From positions 1-64,000 of the forward strand of contig JBAYOV010000011.1 of NCBI GenBank assembly GCA_041678045.1: DNA of 64,000 bases. Reading direction: 5' to 3'. Below, piece by piece: positions 53,289 to 62,779 of this stretch. Source of the DNA: UBA2357 sp041678045. Its GTDB lineage: Bacteria; Pseudomonadota; Gammaproteobacteria; Burkholderiales; Rhodocyclaceae. The notes beneath the pieces were generated by a model. It searched no databases. It saw nothing but the letters and a program-made list of their open reading frames with translations, and was not told the DNA's origin. Within the stretch, counting starts at the first letter, position 1; every line of letters starts with the position of its first letter. The position numbers were made by a program, and so were the translations under genes.

Positions 53289-54134
53289 ATGTCTGTCGAT
53301 GAACGGATGGAGGCGGTGATGGACCCTGCCATGCAGATGACGCAGATGGCACACGTGCCGCACGGCGCCATTGCCCGGGTGAATGGGGTGGCCCTGCACC
53401 GGGCGGACGAAGAACTTTCCGTGGCCGAATTGCGCCAGCGTGCCTGCAGTGAGTTGCTGCGCCAGGCCGCCGTGCGTGAAGGCGTGCTGCCGGCAGTGGT
53501 CAGGGCCAGTGGCGACGGCATTCTGGACGAGGCCGCGAGCGCTGCCATCGAGGCCCTGCTGGAGCGCGTGCTGCCCGCTGCCGAGCCGGATGAGGCGGCC
53601 TGCCGGCGCTACCATGCCAGCCGCCAGGCCCATTACCGCGAGGCCGAGCGGGTGCGGCTGCGTCACATCCTGTTTGCGGTCACCCCGGGCGTGCCGGTCG
53701 ATGCGCTGCGCCAGCGTGCCGAAGCCTGCCTGCTGGCCCTGCGCTGCGAACCATCGGGCCAGCAGGCCGACCTGGCCTTTGCGCGGGCGGCCGGGGCGTG
53801 GTCCAACTGCCCCAGTGGGGCGCAAGGGGGCGCCCTGGGCTGGCTGAAGGCGGAGGAGTGCGCGCCCGAGTTCGCACGCGAGGTGTTCGGGCAAAACGAG
53901 GTGGGCGTGCTCGCGCGGCTGGTGCATTCACGCTTCGGTTTTCATGTGGTGGAGGTGCTGGAGCGCGATCCGGGCCGTCAGCGCGCCTTCGAGGAGGTGG
54001 CCGGCGCGGTACGTGCCGAGCTGGTGCGCCGGCACTTCGCCCAGGGCCTGCGGCAGTATCTGAGCGTGCTCGCCGGTGAGGCGAAGCTGGAGCACTGCGC
54101 CCTGGATGCGGCCGACAGTCCGCTGGTGCAGTGA
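53289..54134 (+). CDS. Parvulin-type peptidyl-prolyl cis-trans isomerase (nar-associated)
   Basis: 281 aa. The parvulin domain is at residues about 115-235: RLRHILFAV, GAQGGALGWLKAEECAPEFAREVF, and SRFGFHVVEVLER. About 110 N-terminal residues form a SurA/NifM-like helical part. No signal peptide is evident, so it may act in the cytoplasm on NarG or NarJ, as NifM does on nitrogenase. The same position next to narI occurs in other denitrifying betaproteobacteria. GGAGAGAGG lies just before the ATG. Confidence 0.82.
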   Translation: MSVDERMEAVMDPAMQMTQMAHVPHGAIARVNGVALHRADEELSVAELRQRACSELLRQAAVREGVLPAVVRASGDGILDEAASAAIEALLERVLPAAEPDEAACRRYHASRQAHYREAERVRLRHILFAVTPGVPVDALRQRAEACLLALRCEPSGQQADLAFARAAGAWSNCPSGAQGGALGWLKAEECAPEFAREVFGQNEVGVLARLVHSRFGFHVVEVLERDPGRQRAFEEVAGAVRAELVRRHFAQGLRQYLSVLAGEAKLEHCALDAADSPLVQ

Positions 54135-54163
54135 TTCCGTTCCCCTTCGGGCACGCCAGCGCT

Positions 54164-54213
54164 GGCGACCTTGCCCAGTGGCGCCGCTTTTGGCGTCGCT
54201 GGGCAAGGTCGCC
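54164..54213. terminator. Large hairpin between the PPIase gene and narX
   Basis: Arms of 22 nt (54164-54185, GGCGACCTTGCCCAGTGGCG..., and 54192-54213) pair with two mismatches around a 6-nt loop GCTTTT. It begins 30 bp after the PPIase stop and ends 61 bp before narX. There is no T-tract, so it may stabilise 3' ends or attenuate narX rather than act as a simple intrinsic terminator. Confidence 0.55.
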
Positions 54214-54274
54214 ACTGTCCGTACCGGTGCCGGGGCTGCTAGACTCCCGAGTCAGCTCACAGGATTCGGACGAC

Positions 54275-56260
54275 ATGCTTGCGGGTACCCGCCACAGCCT
54301 GGGCAGCAAGATCATCGGCATGTTGCTGGTGTTCTTCCTGTTCGCGCTGTGTGCGATTGGTGTCACCCTGTTCGTGTCCTGGCAGCTGAAAGGCGCCTCG
54401 GCGGCGATCAACGATGCCGGCAGCCTGCGCATGAAGGCTTACCAGATTGGTCATCACCTGAACGGCTTTGCCGGAACCTCACCGGTTGCGGCCACATCCG
54501 TTGCTGGCCCGCAGCACTTTGCAGCCACGCTGGAGCAGATGGTGCTCAGGATGGAGCACACCTTGCACGACCTGCAGCGCGGCGACCCGGCCCGTCCGTT
54601 GTTCATTCCGCGTGGCGACGGCATTCCGGCCACCCTGGCGGTCCTCATTGACGACTGGCGCGCAGGGCTGCGTCCGGTGCTGCAGCAACTGCGCGCGCAG
54701 CCCCCCGAACAGCGCGACGATCCGCGCGTGGTGGCCTATACCCAAGCCCTGCCGGGTTTTGTGGCCGACATCGACACCCTGGTAGTGAAGATGGAGCGCA
54801 GTTACGCGCGCAGCACCAACATCCTGCAGATGTCGCAAGTGGCCCTGCTGTTGCTGGCCGTGGCCGGCACGCTGATCCTGATCCGCTTTTTCTTCGTGCA
54901 GGTGATCCGTCCGCTGGGCGAGCTGACGGCCGGTGTGGCGCACTGGGCACGCGATGACTTCTCGCACCGCCTGGAAGTCACCTCCGAAGATGAGTTCGGT
55001 CGCCTGGCCGAAGGCTTCAACCGCACCGCCGGCCATCTGCAGGACCTGTACGCCACGCTGGAGCAGCGGGTGGCCGACAAGACCCGCTCGCTCAGCGAGA
55101 AGCACCGTCAGCTGGGCATCCTGTATGCCACCAGCGACTTTCTGAGCAGTGCCAGCGATGTGGACGGGCTGTGCCGTGGCTTCCTGCAGCAGGTGATGCA
55201 TTCCTTCCGGGCCAGCGCCGGAGCGGTCAGGCTGCTTGACCGGGAGGGGGCGCAGTTGTGCATCACGGTAGGCGAGGGTTTGCAGGATGATTTCCTGTCC
55301 GATGAGGCGGTGCTGTCGTGCAATGACTGTTTGTGCGGCGCGGCCAGCCGGGTACGCGGCACGCTGATCGCCATGCCGCTGCAGCAGCGCGACGCTGTGC
55401 CCCGGGAGACCTGTCGCAAGGCCGGTTTTGCGCTGGTCACCGCCACCGCCGTGGTTGCCGGCAAACGCACCATCGGGGTGTTCAACCTGTATTTCGCACA
55501 GCCCGGCGAGTTGCCCGGCTCCGATCGGCAACTGCTTGAAACGCTTGGTCAGCAACTCGGGGCAGCCATCGAGGGCTTGCGCCTGCAGGCGCGTGCGCGC
55601 GAGCTGGCGGTGTCCGAAGAGCGCAACCTGATTGCCCGTGAGCTGCACGACTCGATTGCCCAGGCGCTGGCCTTCATGAACCTGCAGGTGCAGATGCTCG
55701 AAGGGGCGCTGGGGCGGGGAGACGAGCGCGGCATGCGCAACGGGCTGCGTTTGCTGCATCAGGGACTGCAGGAAAGCTACGACGACGTGCGCGAACTGAT
55801 GGTGCATTTTCGCGCCCGGGTGGGCGAGCACGATCTGGACAAGGCGATCGGCGACAGCCTGCGCCGGCTGTCCGAGCAAAGCGGGATTGCCACCAGCCTG
55901 GATGTGCAGGGCGGGGGCGCGCCGCTCGACCCCGAGGTGGAAACGCAGGTGCTCTACATCGTGCAGGAAGCCCTGTCCAACGTGCGCAAGCATGCTTCGG
56001 CCCGCTCGGTGCAGGTGCGCATACGGCGGGCGCTCGACGGGCTGGACATTCAGGTGCGTGACGACGGCAGCGGCATTCCAGAGGACACCCTCGGAACGCT
56101 CGACACCGCCGAGCACATCGGCATGGAGGTGATGCGCGAGCGGGCGCGTGGCATCGGCGGGCGACTGTCGATACACTCCCGCCCGGGGCAGGGCACCCAG
56201 GTCAGCCTGTCCCTGCCTCGCCGTGCGGCAGGCTCTGGAGAGGAAAATGAGTGTGAGTGA
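54275..56260 (+). CDS. narX: Nitrate/nitrite sensor histidine kinase NarX
   Basis: 661 aa from ATG 54275 (MLAGTRHSLGSKIIGMLL); the upstream extension spans the hairpin and is rejected. Membrane helices at about residues 10-35 and 185-210 enclose the sensor with the P-box-like ASAAINDAGSLRMKAYQIGHHL that binds nitrate. HAMP follows, then a GAF-like central domain with CNDCLCG, then the HPK-7 kinase: ERNLIARELHDSIAQALAFMN (His about residue 458) and DDGSGIPED. It phosphorylates NarL. The narL gene begins 14 bp before the narX stop. Confidence 0.92.
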   Translation: MLAGTRHSLGSKIIGMLLVFFLFALCAIGVTLFVSWQLKGASAAINDAGSLRMKAYQIGHHLNGFAGTSPVAATSVAGPQHFAATLEQMVLRMEHTLHDLQRGDPARPLFIPRGDGIPATLAVLIDDWRAGLRPVLQQLRAQPPEQRDDPRVVAYTQALPGFVADIDTLVVKMERSYARSTNILQMSQVALLLLAVAGTLILIRFFFVQVIRPLGELTAGVAHWARDDFSHRLEVTSEDEFGRLAEGFNRTAGHLQDLYATLEQRVADKTRSLSEKHRQLGILYATSDFLSSASDVDGLCRGFLQQVMHSFRASAGAVRLLDREGAQLCITVGEGLQDDFLSDEAVLSCNDCLCGAASRVRGTLIAMPLQQRDAVPRETCRKAGFALVTATAVVAGKRTIGVFNLYFAQPGELPGSDRQLLETLGQQLGAAIEGLRLQARARELAVSEERNLIARELHDSIAQALAFMNLQVQMLEGALGRGDERGMRNGLRLLHQGLQESYDDVRELMVHFRARVGEHDLDKAIGDSLRRLSEQSGIATSLDVQGGGAPLDPEVETQVLYIVQEALSNVRKHASARSVQVRIRRALDGLDIQVRDDGSGIPEDTLGTLDTAEHIGMEVMRERARGIGGRLSIHSRPGQGTQVSLSLPRRAAGSGEENECE

Positions 56261-56978
56261 GAGCATCCGCATCCTGCTGGTCGATGACCACAAGCTGTTT
56301 CGCAGCGGCATTCGTTCGCTGCTGCAGTTGTATCCCGAGTTCGACATCATCGGCGAGGCTGGCGACGGCATGGAGGGGGTCAAGCGCAGCGTGCAACTGC
56401 AGCCCGATGTGGTGCTGCTCGACCTGCACATGCCGGGCCTGACCGGGGTGGAGTCGGCGAGGCTGATCAAGGAGGCTGCGCCTGACATTCAGGTGCTGGT
56501 GCTGACCGTGTCCGAGGAAGGCGACGATCTGCTGCAGGCGCTGCGTGCCGGGGCCTGCGGTTATCTGTTGAAGAACATCGAGGCCGATACCCTGGTGTCG
56601 GCCATTCGTGCGGCAGCGGCCGGCGAGTCGGTGGTGTCGCCGCAGATGCTGGGCAAACTCATCGACAGCGTGCGCGAAGGGCGCGAGGCGGCCCAGGGAG
56701 CTGGCACCGGGCCACGTGCGCAGCCTGCCGGCGGCGGTGCTGGAAGCAGTGGCAGTGCTGCTGGCGAGGGCAGCGCGGGACTGGCGGGGCTGACGCCGCG
56801 CGAACGCGAAATTCTCGCTTTCATTGCCCGTGGTGCGAGCAACAAGGAAGTTGCCCGGACGCTGGCGCTGGCTGAGAGCACGGTGAAAATTCATGTTCAG
56901 AACCTGCTGCGCAAGCTTGGCCTGAACAGCCGGGTACAGGCTGCGGTCTGGGCCGTGGAGCATGGCTTGGGCGGTTGA
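56247..56978 (+). CDS. narL: Nitrate/nitrite response regulator NarL
   Basis: 243 aa from ATG 56247 (AGAGGAAA just upstream). Receiver: ILLVDDH, phospho-Asp in VVLLDLHMPG, T in VLTVSEE, K in YLLKNIE. A Gly/Ala/Ser-rich linker (about residues 150-178) is longer than in E. coli NarL. LuxR-type helix-turn-helix: LTPREREILAFIARGASNKEVARTLALAESTVKIHVQNLLRKL. It activates the narK-narGHJI genes in the presence of nitrate. Confidence 0.92.
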   Translation: MSVSESIRILLVDDHKLFRSGIRSLLQLYPEFDIIGEAGDGMEGVKRSVQLQPDVVLLDLHMPGLTGVESARLIKEAAPDIQVLVLTVSEEGDDLLQALRAGACGYLLKNIEADTLVSAIRAAAAGESVVSPQMLGKLIDSVREGREAAQGAGTGPRAQPAGGGAGSSGSAAGEGSAGLAGLTPREREILAFIARGASNKEVARTLALAESTVKIHVQNLLRKLGLNSRVQAAVWAVEHGLGG

Positions 56979-57098
56979 GGGCTGCCACTGGTCTGCTGGC
57001 GATGCAGTTTGGGGGGCGATCGCGCTATGCTTGCAACAGGGTGTGCGCCATGCGCATGCCATGTCTTGCAATCGGGCGTGGCCGGGGAGGGGCTGAGC

Positions 57099-58754
57099 AT
57101 GAACAGACAATTCAACAGGCTCGAAGGTGTCAATATCGTTGACATTCATCGGCGTGAGACCTTCTTCGGCAATCTGCAGTGGCGCGATGGCGTGATCACT
57201 GACATCGAACGCCTGGGGCCGGAGCAGGAGGGCGCGCGATGCCTGATCCCCGGTCTCATCGATGCGCATGTACACATCGAGAGCTCCATGCTCACCCCGG
57301 CCGAGTTTGGGCGCATTGCCTGCCGTCACGGCACGGTGGCCTCGGTGTCCGATCCGCATGAAATCGCCAACGTGCTGGGCGTGAGCGGCGTGCGTTTCAT
57401 GGTCGACAATGCGCGCCGTTCTCCCTTCCGCGTGTTCTGGGGGGCACCGTCCTGCGTGCCGGCCACCGCCTTCGAGACGGCAGGGGCCGAACTTGAAGCG
57501 GACGACATCGAACAACTGTTCGCCTCCGGCGATGCAGTGTATCTGTCCGAAATGATGAATTTCCCCGGCGTGCTGTCGGGCGATGCCGGGGTGCATGCGA
57601 AGCTCGCGCTGGCGCACCGCCGCAAGCTGCCGGTGGACGGGCACGCACCGGGCCTGAGGGGCGAGGCGCTCAGGCAGTATGTGGCCGCTGGCATCGGCAC
57701 CGACCATGAGTGCACCACGCTGGAGGAGGCCGAGGAAAAGATCGCGGCCGGGATGTGCATACAGATTCGCGAAGGCTCGGCCGCACGCAACTTCGACACC
57801 CTGCACCCGCTGATTGCCCGCTGGCCCGACAAGGTGATGTTCTGCAGCGACGACAAACACCCCGACGAACTGCTCGAAGGGCATATCGACCGTCTGCTGG
57901 CGCGGGCCGTGGCGCTCGGACATGACGTGCATGATGTGCTGCGCTGCGCCTCGCTCAACCCGGTGCGTCACTACAATCTGCCGATGGGGCTGCTGGCGCT
58001 GGGCGAGCGGATGGACGCAGTGGAGGTCGATGACCTGAAGGATTTCCGCGTCCGGCGCACCTGGGTGGGGGGGCGGCTGGTGGCCTGCGATGGCGAAAGC
58101 CTGCTCGAACCGGTGCCGGTGGAGCCGGTGAACCGCTTCGCCACCACCCCTTTTGCAGCGGATGATTTCAGGGTGCCCTGGTGGCACGGCGATGCGGCAC
58201 GGCAGTTGAGGGTGATCGAGGTCATCGACGGTGAGCTGCTCACCCGGGAGTGCAGGCTGGCCCCGCGTTGCGAGGGCGGACAGGTGTTGCCCGACATCGA
58301 CCGCGATGTGCTGTTGCTGGCAGTGGTCAACCGTTATCACAAGGCGCCCCCCGCGCTGGCCTTCGTGCGTGGTTTTGGCCTGCGGCAGGGCGCGCTGGCG
58401 TCGTCGGTGGCGCACGATTCGCACAACATCGTGGCGGTGGGGGTGAGTGCGGCAGCGGTGTGTGCGGCGGTGAATGAGGTCATCGCGCACCGGGGCGGCA
58501 TTGCTGCAGTTGCGCCGGACGGCGTGCACAGCCTGCCCTTGCCGGTGGCCGGGCTGATGAGCGACCGGGACGGCGACCGGGTGGGCCAGGCCTACGCGCA
58601 GCTTCAGGCGCTCGGGCAGCGCCTTGGCTCGCCGTTGCGCGCACCGTACATGACGCTTTCCTTCATGGCCTTGCTGGTGATTCCGGAGCTGAAGCTGAGC
58701 GATCAGGGTCTCTTCGATGGCCGCACCTTCAATTTTGTCGATCTTTCGGCATGA
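57099..58754 (+). CDS. ade: Adenine deaminase
   Basis: 551 aa from ATG 57099, with GGGAGGGG 8-9 nt upstream. It is an amidohydrolase with the metal-binding DAHVHIESSMLTP (H-x-H), SDPHEIANVLG, DGHAPGLRG and FCSDDKHPDELL motifs, plus the family C-terminal domain (SVAHDSHNIVAVG, PYMTLSFMALLVIPELKLSDQGLFD). It converts adenine to hypoxanthine and ammonia for purine salvage. It stands between narXL and a TlpA gene without an obvious functional link. Length is normal. Confidence 0.9.
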   Translation: MNRQFNRLEGVNIVDIHRRETFFGNLQWRDGVITDIERLGPEQEGARCLIPGLIDAHVHIESSMLTPAEFGRIACRHGTVASVSDPHEIANVLGVSGVRFMVDNARRSPFRVFWGAPSCVPATAFETAGAELEADDIEQLFASGDAVYLSEMMNFPGVLSGDAGVHAKLALAHRRKLPVDGHAPGLRGEALRQYVAAGIGTDHECTTLEEAEEKIAAGMCIQIREGSAARNFDTLHPLIARWPDKVMFCSDDKHPDELLEGHIDRLLARAVALGHDVHDVLRCASLNPVRHYNLPMGLLALGERMDAVEVDDLKDFRVRRTWVGGRLVACDGESLLEPVPVEPVNRFATTPFAADDFRVPWWHGDAARQLRVIEVIDGELLTRECRLAPRCEGGQVLPDIDRDVLLLAVVNRYHKAPPALAFVRGFGLRQGALASSVAHDSHNIVAVGVSAAAVCAAVNEVIAHRGGIAAVAPDGVHSLPLPVAGLMSDRDGDRVGQAYAQLQALGQRLGSPLRAPYMTLSFMALLVIPELKLSDQGLFDGRTFNFVDLSA

Positions 58755-58761
58755 GGTTGGC

Positions 58762-60159
58762 ATGAGGGGTGGGGCGGATGTGCGTGGCCGGCTGGCCGCG
58801 CTGGCGGTGGGCGTTGGAGTGTGGGTAGGGGTGGGGGTAGGGGTGTCCTGGTCAGGGCTGGCCACGTCCGGTCCGGCCATTCCGGAGCCCGCGCAGGCGC
58901 GCACGTTGCAGACGGCTGAGGGCGACGTGCTCGATGTGTGGGTGCATGCGCCAGCCAGTGTTGCGGGCCGTGCCGGCGGGCCGTTGTTCATCTGGCTTGC
59001 CAACCAGTATGCGGAGATGGCCCGGCCACAGCAGATTGCTGCCTGGCTGGCCGCAGAGGGCGCCACGGTCTGGCAGGTCGATCTGCTCGATGCGCTGTTT
59101 CTGGAGCGCAGCGCAGAGGCAATCCGCAGCATGAGCGGGACGCCGGTGGCCACGCTGGTCGAGGCGGCCGTGGCCGAAGCCGCCGGGGCTCCGGTGCTGC
59201 TGGTGGCCAGTGACCGCATGGCGGCCCCTGCGCTGAAGGGGTTGCATGTCTGGCAGCAGCGGCGTGCCGCTGAACCGGGTGCTGCGCATGAGGGGCCGCC
59301 GGCCGTGGGGGCGGTGCTGTTCTTTCCGAACCTGTATCGTGGCACGCCGGTGGCGGGCGAACCCCCGGAGCTGTTGTCGGTGGTGCAGGGCACCACGTTG
59401 CCGGTGATGATCATGCAGCCCGAGCTGGGCACCAACCGCGCGCGGCTGGGCGAACTGCTCGCACAGCTGTATCGGGCGGGCAGCCCCGCTCATGCCTGGC
59501 TGGTGCGCGGGATGCGGGATTACTACCTGCTGCAGACCGAGCAGCCTGCCAGCGAAAGCCTTGAAAACCTCGCCGGCCCGGTGCCGCCCGAGGTGGAGGA
59601 GGCGATTGCCGCCACACCCGCCCGCTTGCTCGCATCTGCACGTTTGCTGGCGGCCGCCCCGCGTCCGCAGGGGGTGGCCAATGTGCGCATTGATGACGAT
59701 GCGCCGGTGGTGCCGGCCTATGGCCTGATCGAGCGTCCTGCCGATCCGGCGCCCGGTTTCGTGCTGCACGACGCCCGGGGTGTGGAGCATGCGATGGACG
59801 AACAGGCGGGGCGGGTGACGCTGGTAAATTTCTGGGCCACCTGGTGCCCGCCCTGTGTGCATGAAATCCCGTCGATGAACCGCCTGGCGGCCGCCTACGA
59901 TGGCGAAGATTTTGCCATCGTGTCGGTCAACTTCAAGGAAGAGGCGGCCCACATTCTGGCGTTCATGAACAGGGTGCGGGTCGATTTTCCGGTGCTGATG
60001 GATGAGGACGGGGCGGTGTCCGGGCGATGGGGCGTGTTTGCGTTCCCCAGCTCCTTTCTGGTGGATCGCGAGGGCCGGGTGCGTTACTCGGTCAACACCG
60101 CGATCGAGTGGGACGCCGACGAAGTGAAGTCGGTGATCGACGCCCTCGTGGCGGAGTGA
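58762..60159 (+). CDS. TlpA-type thioredoxin with N-terminal DUF3530-like hydrolase domain
   Basis: 465 aa from ATG 58762, 7 bp after ade. The N-terminal signal or anchor is unusually Gly/Val-rich (AVGVGVWVGVGVGVSWSG). Residues about 60-310 resemble an alpha/beta-hydrolase-like DUF3530 domain (GGPLFIWLANQYAE, LLVASDRMAAPALKGL, AVLFFPNLYRGTP) without a clear GxSxG. Residues about 325-465 form a TlpA/ResA thioredoxin domain with FWATWCPPCVHEIPSMNRLAA and FPSSFLVDREGRVRY. The CPPC site suggests a periplasmic thiol reductant, for example in cytochrome c maturation. The fusion is uncommon. Confidence 0.78.
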   Translation: MRGGADVRGRLAALAVGVGVWVGVGVGVSWSGLATSGPAIPEPAQARTLQTAEGDVLDVWVHAPASVAGRAGGPLFIWLANQYAEMARPQQIAAWLAAEGATVWQVDLLDALFLERSAEAIRSMSGTPVATLVEAAVAEAAGAPVLLVASDRMAAPALKGLHVWQQRRAAEPGAAHEGPPAVGAVLFFPNLYRGTPVAGEPPELLSVVQGTTLPVMIMQPELGTNRARLGELLAQLYRAGSPAHAWLVRGMRDYYLLQTEQPASESLENLAGPVPPEVEEAIAATPARLLASARLLAAAPRPQGVANVRIDDDAPVVPAYGLIERPADPAPGFVLHDARGVEHAMDEQAGRVTLVNFWATWCPPCVHEIPSMNRLAAAYDGEDFAIVSVNFKEEAAHILAFMNRVRVDFPVLMDEDGAVSGRWGVFAFPSSFLVDREGRVRYSVNTAIEWDADEVKSVIDALVAE

Positions 60160-60171
60160 GGCGGCCGGGTG

Positions 60172-62682
60172 TCAGCCCGGCACTTCGGAGCGTGCCCGTT
60201 GCTGCGGGTCTTCCAGCCGGTTGTGCACGACGCAGCGGTTGCGGCCGCTGCGCTTGGCCTCGTACAGGGCCTCATCGGCAATCTTCAGGCACTCGCTGGC
60301 TTCGCGGGCGGAGACCGGTTTTTTCAGGTACAGCCCAATGCTGATCGTGAAGCCGAATGTATCGTTGCCCGCCCGGATGCGCAGTGCTGCCACTTTCTGG
60401 CGCAGCGCCTCGAAACAGGCCTTCGCTTCGTCTTCATCTTCGAAGCTGGCAAACACCACAAACTCTTCTCCGCCAATGCGCGCGAGGTGGTCGGTACCGC
60501 GCCGGAAGTGTTCGCGCAGGCAGGTGGCGAGCTGTTGCAGGCACTGGTCGCCGACGGCATGGCCCCAGGTGTCGTTGACTTGCTTGAAATGGTCGATGTC
60601 GACCATCGCCACCATGAAGCCGAGCCGGTTGCGCCGGCATTGCTGGAAGTTGCGCGGAAACTCCCGGTCGAAGTATTTCCGGTTGCCGATCTCGGTCAGC
60701 CCGTCGATGAGGTTGTGGGCCTCAAGCAGGCGATTGGCCTCGGCGAGCCTGCGGTTGAGGGTTTTGAGCTTGCGGTTCCAGAAGAACAGCGCGGACAGGA
60801 TGAGCAGGGCAGCGAGTACGATCTGCCACAGCAGCCGGTAGTCGATGCGTTCTTCCACATGCAGGGTGCGCCAGTTGGTTTCTATGGTCTGACGCTCCTG
60901 ATCGGTGATCGAGTCGACCAGTTTTTGCGCGATGCCGGCCAGCTCCGGGTGGTCGTTGCGGGTGGCCATGGCCAGGGCGCCGTCCAGTGGGGCGCGGCCA
61001 ATGAACTTGATGTCGGTGATTCTGTGCTGCTGTAGGTAATGACTGGCTGTGAGCAGGGTGCCTAGATAGGCATACACATCTCCCCGCTGCAGGCGGCGCA
61101 GGCCGTCTTCCTGATTGTCGACCATGACCAGCCGGATTTGCGGGTATCGGGTGCGCATCAATTCAATGAAGGCGGAGTCGCGCACGATGCCGACACTCTT
61201 GTCGTTCAATTCACTCATATCGTCGATAAAGGGGGTTTCCCGCCGCCCGAGCACCACGCTGGGCACCACATACAGGGGGGTGGTGAAGTTTAGGTAGCCC
61301 AGCCGCTCGGACGTTTTCATGGCCAGCGGCAGGATGTCGCAACTGCGGTCCATCATGGCCTGAAGCGATGCCTTCAAGCTGGGCAGGGGCGTGATTTCGA
61401 ACTGTATGCCACTGCGTTTGGTGAAAAGAGTCAGAAAATCGGATGACATGCCGGTCAGCAAACCGTCCTGGTTGAGTCCCACCATCGGCATCCAGTTCGG
61501 AGTCACGCATACACTCAGGCTGTGGCCCCGTGATTGAAGGTAGTCCTGTTCGGCGGCATTCAGCACGATGGGCTGTGCTGCATCGTCAGCGCCGCGTGTG
61601 CGGTCTCCCGCGTCCTCGACGGCTGCACCCAGCCAGCGATCTTCGATGGTGCGCAGCTCGGTGGGGGAAATCCGTTGCAAGGCCTGGTCGATGATGCCGG
61701 CCAGGGGTTCCAGTGCCGGACGCACGGCAAAGCGCAGGTCTTCGCCGCCGATGCCGTCGAGTTGCAGCTCCCCGGCCACCCGCACATCCGCCAGGGCCAG
61801 TTCGCGCACCCAGTGGTTGCCGTGCGGCAGGGCGGCGAGCACCACATCCACCGTGCCTTCGGCCAGTGCGGCGAACATGGACTGCTGGCTGGAAAAGGCC
61901 ACGACGTCGTCGCCGAACAGGCGTCGCAGCGGTGCTTCGTAGTAGATGCCGTTGCCCAGCGCGATGCGCAGGCCGCGCAGGTCTTCCGGACTGTTGAGGC
62001 GCAGTTCCGGCCTTCGGGTGAAGGCCACGTTGGGGATCACATGATAGGGGTGGGTGAAGCGTGCGAAGGCTTCCCGCTCGGGGCTGAACGAGATGTTGCT
62101 CATCACGTCGATCTCGCCTCTCTGGAACAGGTCGATGAGCACGCTCCAGCGGTCGGTGACCGGAATCACCTGCAGGCCGGTGAGGTCCTGCACCCGGGTG
62201 AGCATATCGACCGCCAGTCCTTGCACTTTGCCGCCGTCGTGGAAGCTGAAAGGGGGGTAGTCGCGCATGATGCCCACCCGCACCGGTCCGAGGCGGCGCA
62301 CGTAGGCACGGGACTGTTCGCTGAGTACGTCGGCGGGCGTGGTGGCGTCGATCTCGCCCCGCAGAAAGGCCGGGTAAAGCTCGGGCCAGCTGCCGGCGCG
62401 GTATTCGAACTCGATGTTGGCCTGCGCGGCCAGGGCTTCGAGCACGTCAATCGAAAAGCCGGTCACCCGGCCGTCCTCGATCCAGGAGTAGGGCTCGTTG
62501 TTGTCGACGATGCCGATGCTCACCCGCAGCGGTGGGGGCGGGGCGTTTGCATCGTTCTCCGTGGGGGCTCCGGCGGCCAGTGCCAGCCCGCTCAGCAGCA
62601 GGGTGACGACAAGTGCGCACAGTATTCTCCATGCCGGACATGAGCGATTGAGGCGAGCGACAGGGTACGGGCTGGCAGACAT
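60172..62682 (-). CDS. Diguanylate cyclase with periplasmic solute-binding sensor domains
   Basis: 836 aa. A signal/anchor (CALVVTLLLSGLALAAGA) is followed by two full SBP_bac_3 domains: VRVGIMRDYPPFSFHDGGKVQGLAVDML about residues 130-350, and LSVCVTPNWMPMVGLNQDGLLTGMSSDFL about 395-625. Ahead of them is a half SBP domain (LRVSIGIVDNNEPYSWIEDG, residues about 50-125). A membrane helix (about 642-660) leads to a GGDEF domain with an intact GGEEF site near residue 735. An RxxD inhibitory site (RGTD) lies five residues before it. It should make c-di-GMP in response to a periplasmic amino-acid-like ligand. No EAL domain is present. Confidence 0.88.
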   Translation of the reverse strand: MSASPYPVARLNRSCPAWRILCALVVTLLLSGLALAAGAPTENDANAPPPPLRVSIGIVDNNEPYSWIEDGRVTGFSIDVLEALAAQANIEFEYRAGSWPELYPAFLRGEIDATTPADVLSEQSRAYVRRLGPVRVGIMRDYPPFSFHDGGKVQGLAVDMLTRVQDLTGLQVIPVTDRWSVLIDLFQRGEIDVMSNISFSPEREAFARFTHPYHVIPNVAFTRRPELRLNSPEDLRGLRIALGNGIYYEAPLRRLFGDDVVAFSSQQSMFAALAEGTVDVVLAALPHGNHWVRELALADVRVAGELQLDGIGGEDLRFAVRPALEPLAGIIDQALQRISPTELRTIEDRWLGAAVEDAGDRTRGADDAAQPIVLNAAEQDYLQSRGHSLSVCVTPNWMPMVGLNQDGLLTGMSSDFLTLFTKRSGIQFEITPLPSLKASLQAMMDRSCDILPLAMKTSERLGYLNFTTPLYVVPSVVLGRRETPFIDDMSELNDKSVGIVRDSAFIELMRTRYPQIRLVMVDNQEDGLRRLQRGDVYAYLGTLLTASHYLQQHRITDIKFIGRAPLDGALAMATRNDHPELAGIAQKLVDSITDQERQTIETNWRTLHVEERIDYRLLWQIVLAALLILSALFFWNRKLKTLNRRLAEANRLLEAHNLIDGLTEIGNRKYFDREFPRNFQQCRRNRLGFMVAMVDIDHFKQVNDTWGHAVGDQCLQQLATCLREHFRRGTDHLARIGGEEFVVFASFEDEDEAKACFEALRQKVAALRIRAGNDTFGFTISIGLYLKKPVSAREASECLKIADEALYEAKRSGRNRCVVHNRLEDPQQRARSEVPG

Positions 62683-62779
62683 CGGGCAGTCCGGAGTGTG
62701 AGCAGTCGCTTATTCTGTGCCTTAGCCGGGGGGCGTGGCAATGGATTTCATGCTGGGAGGCTGTGCATCTTCAGATCGT

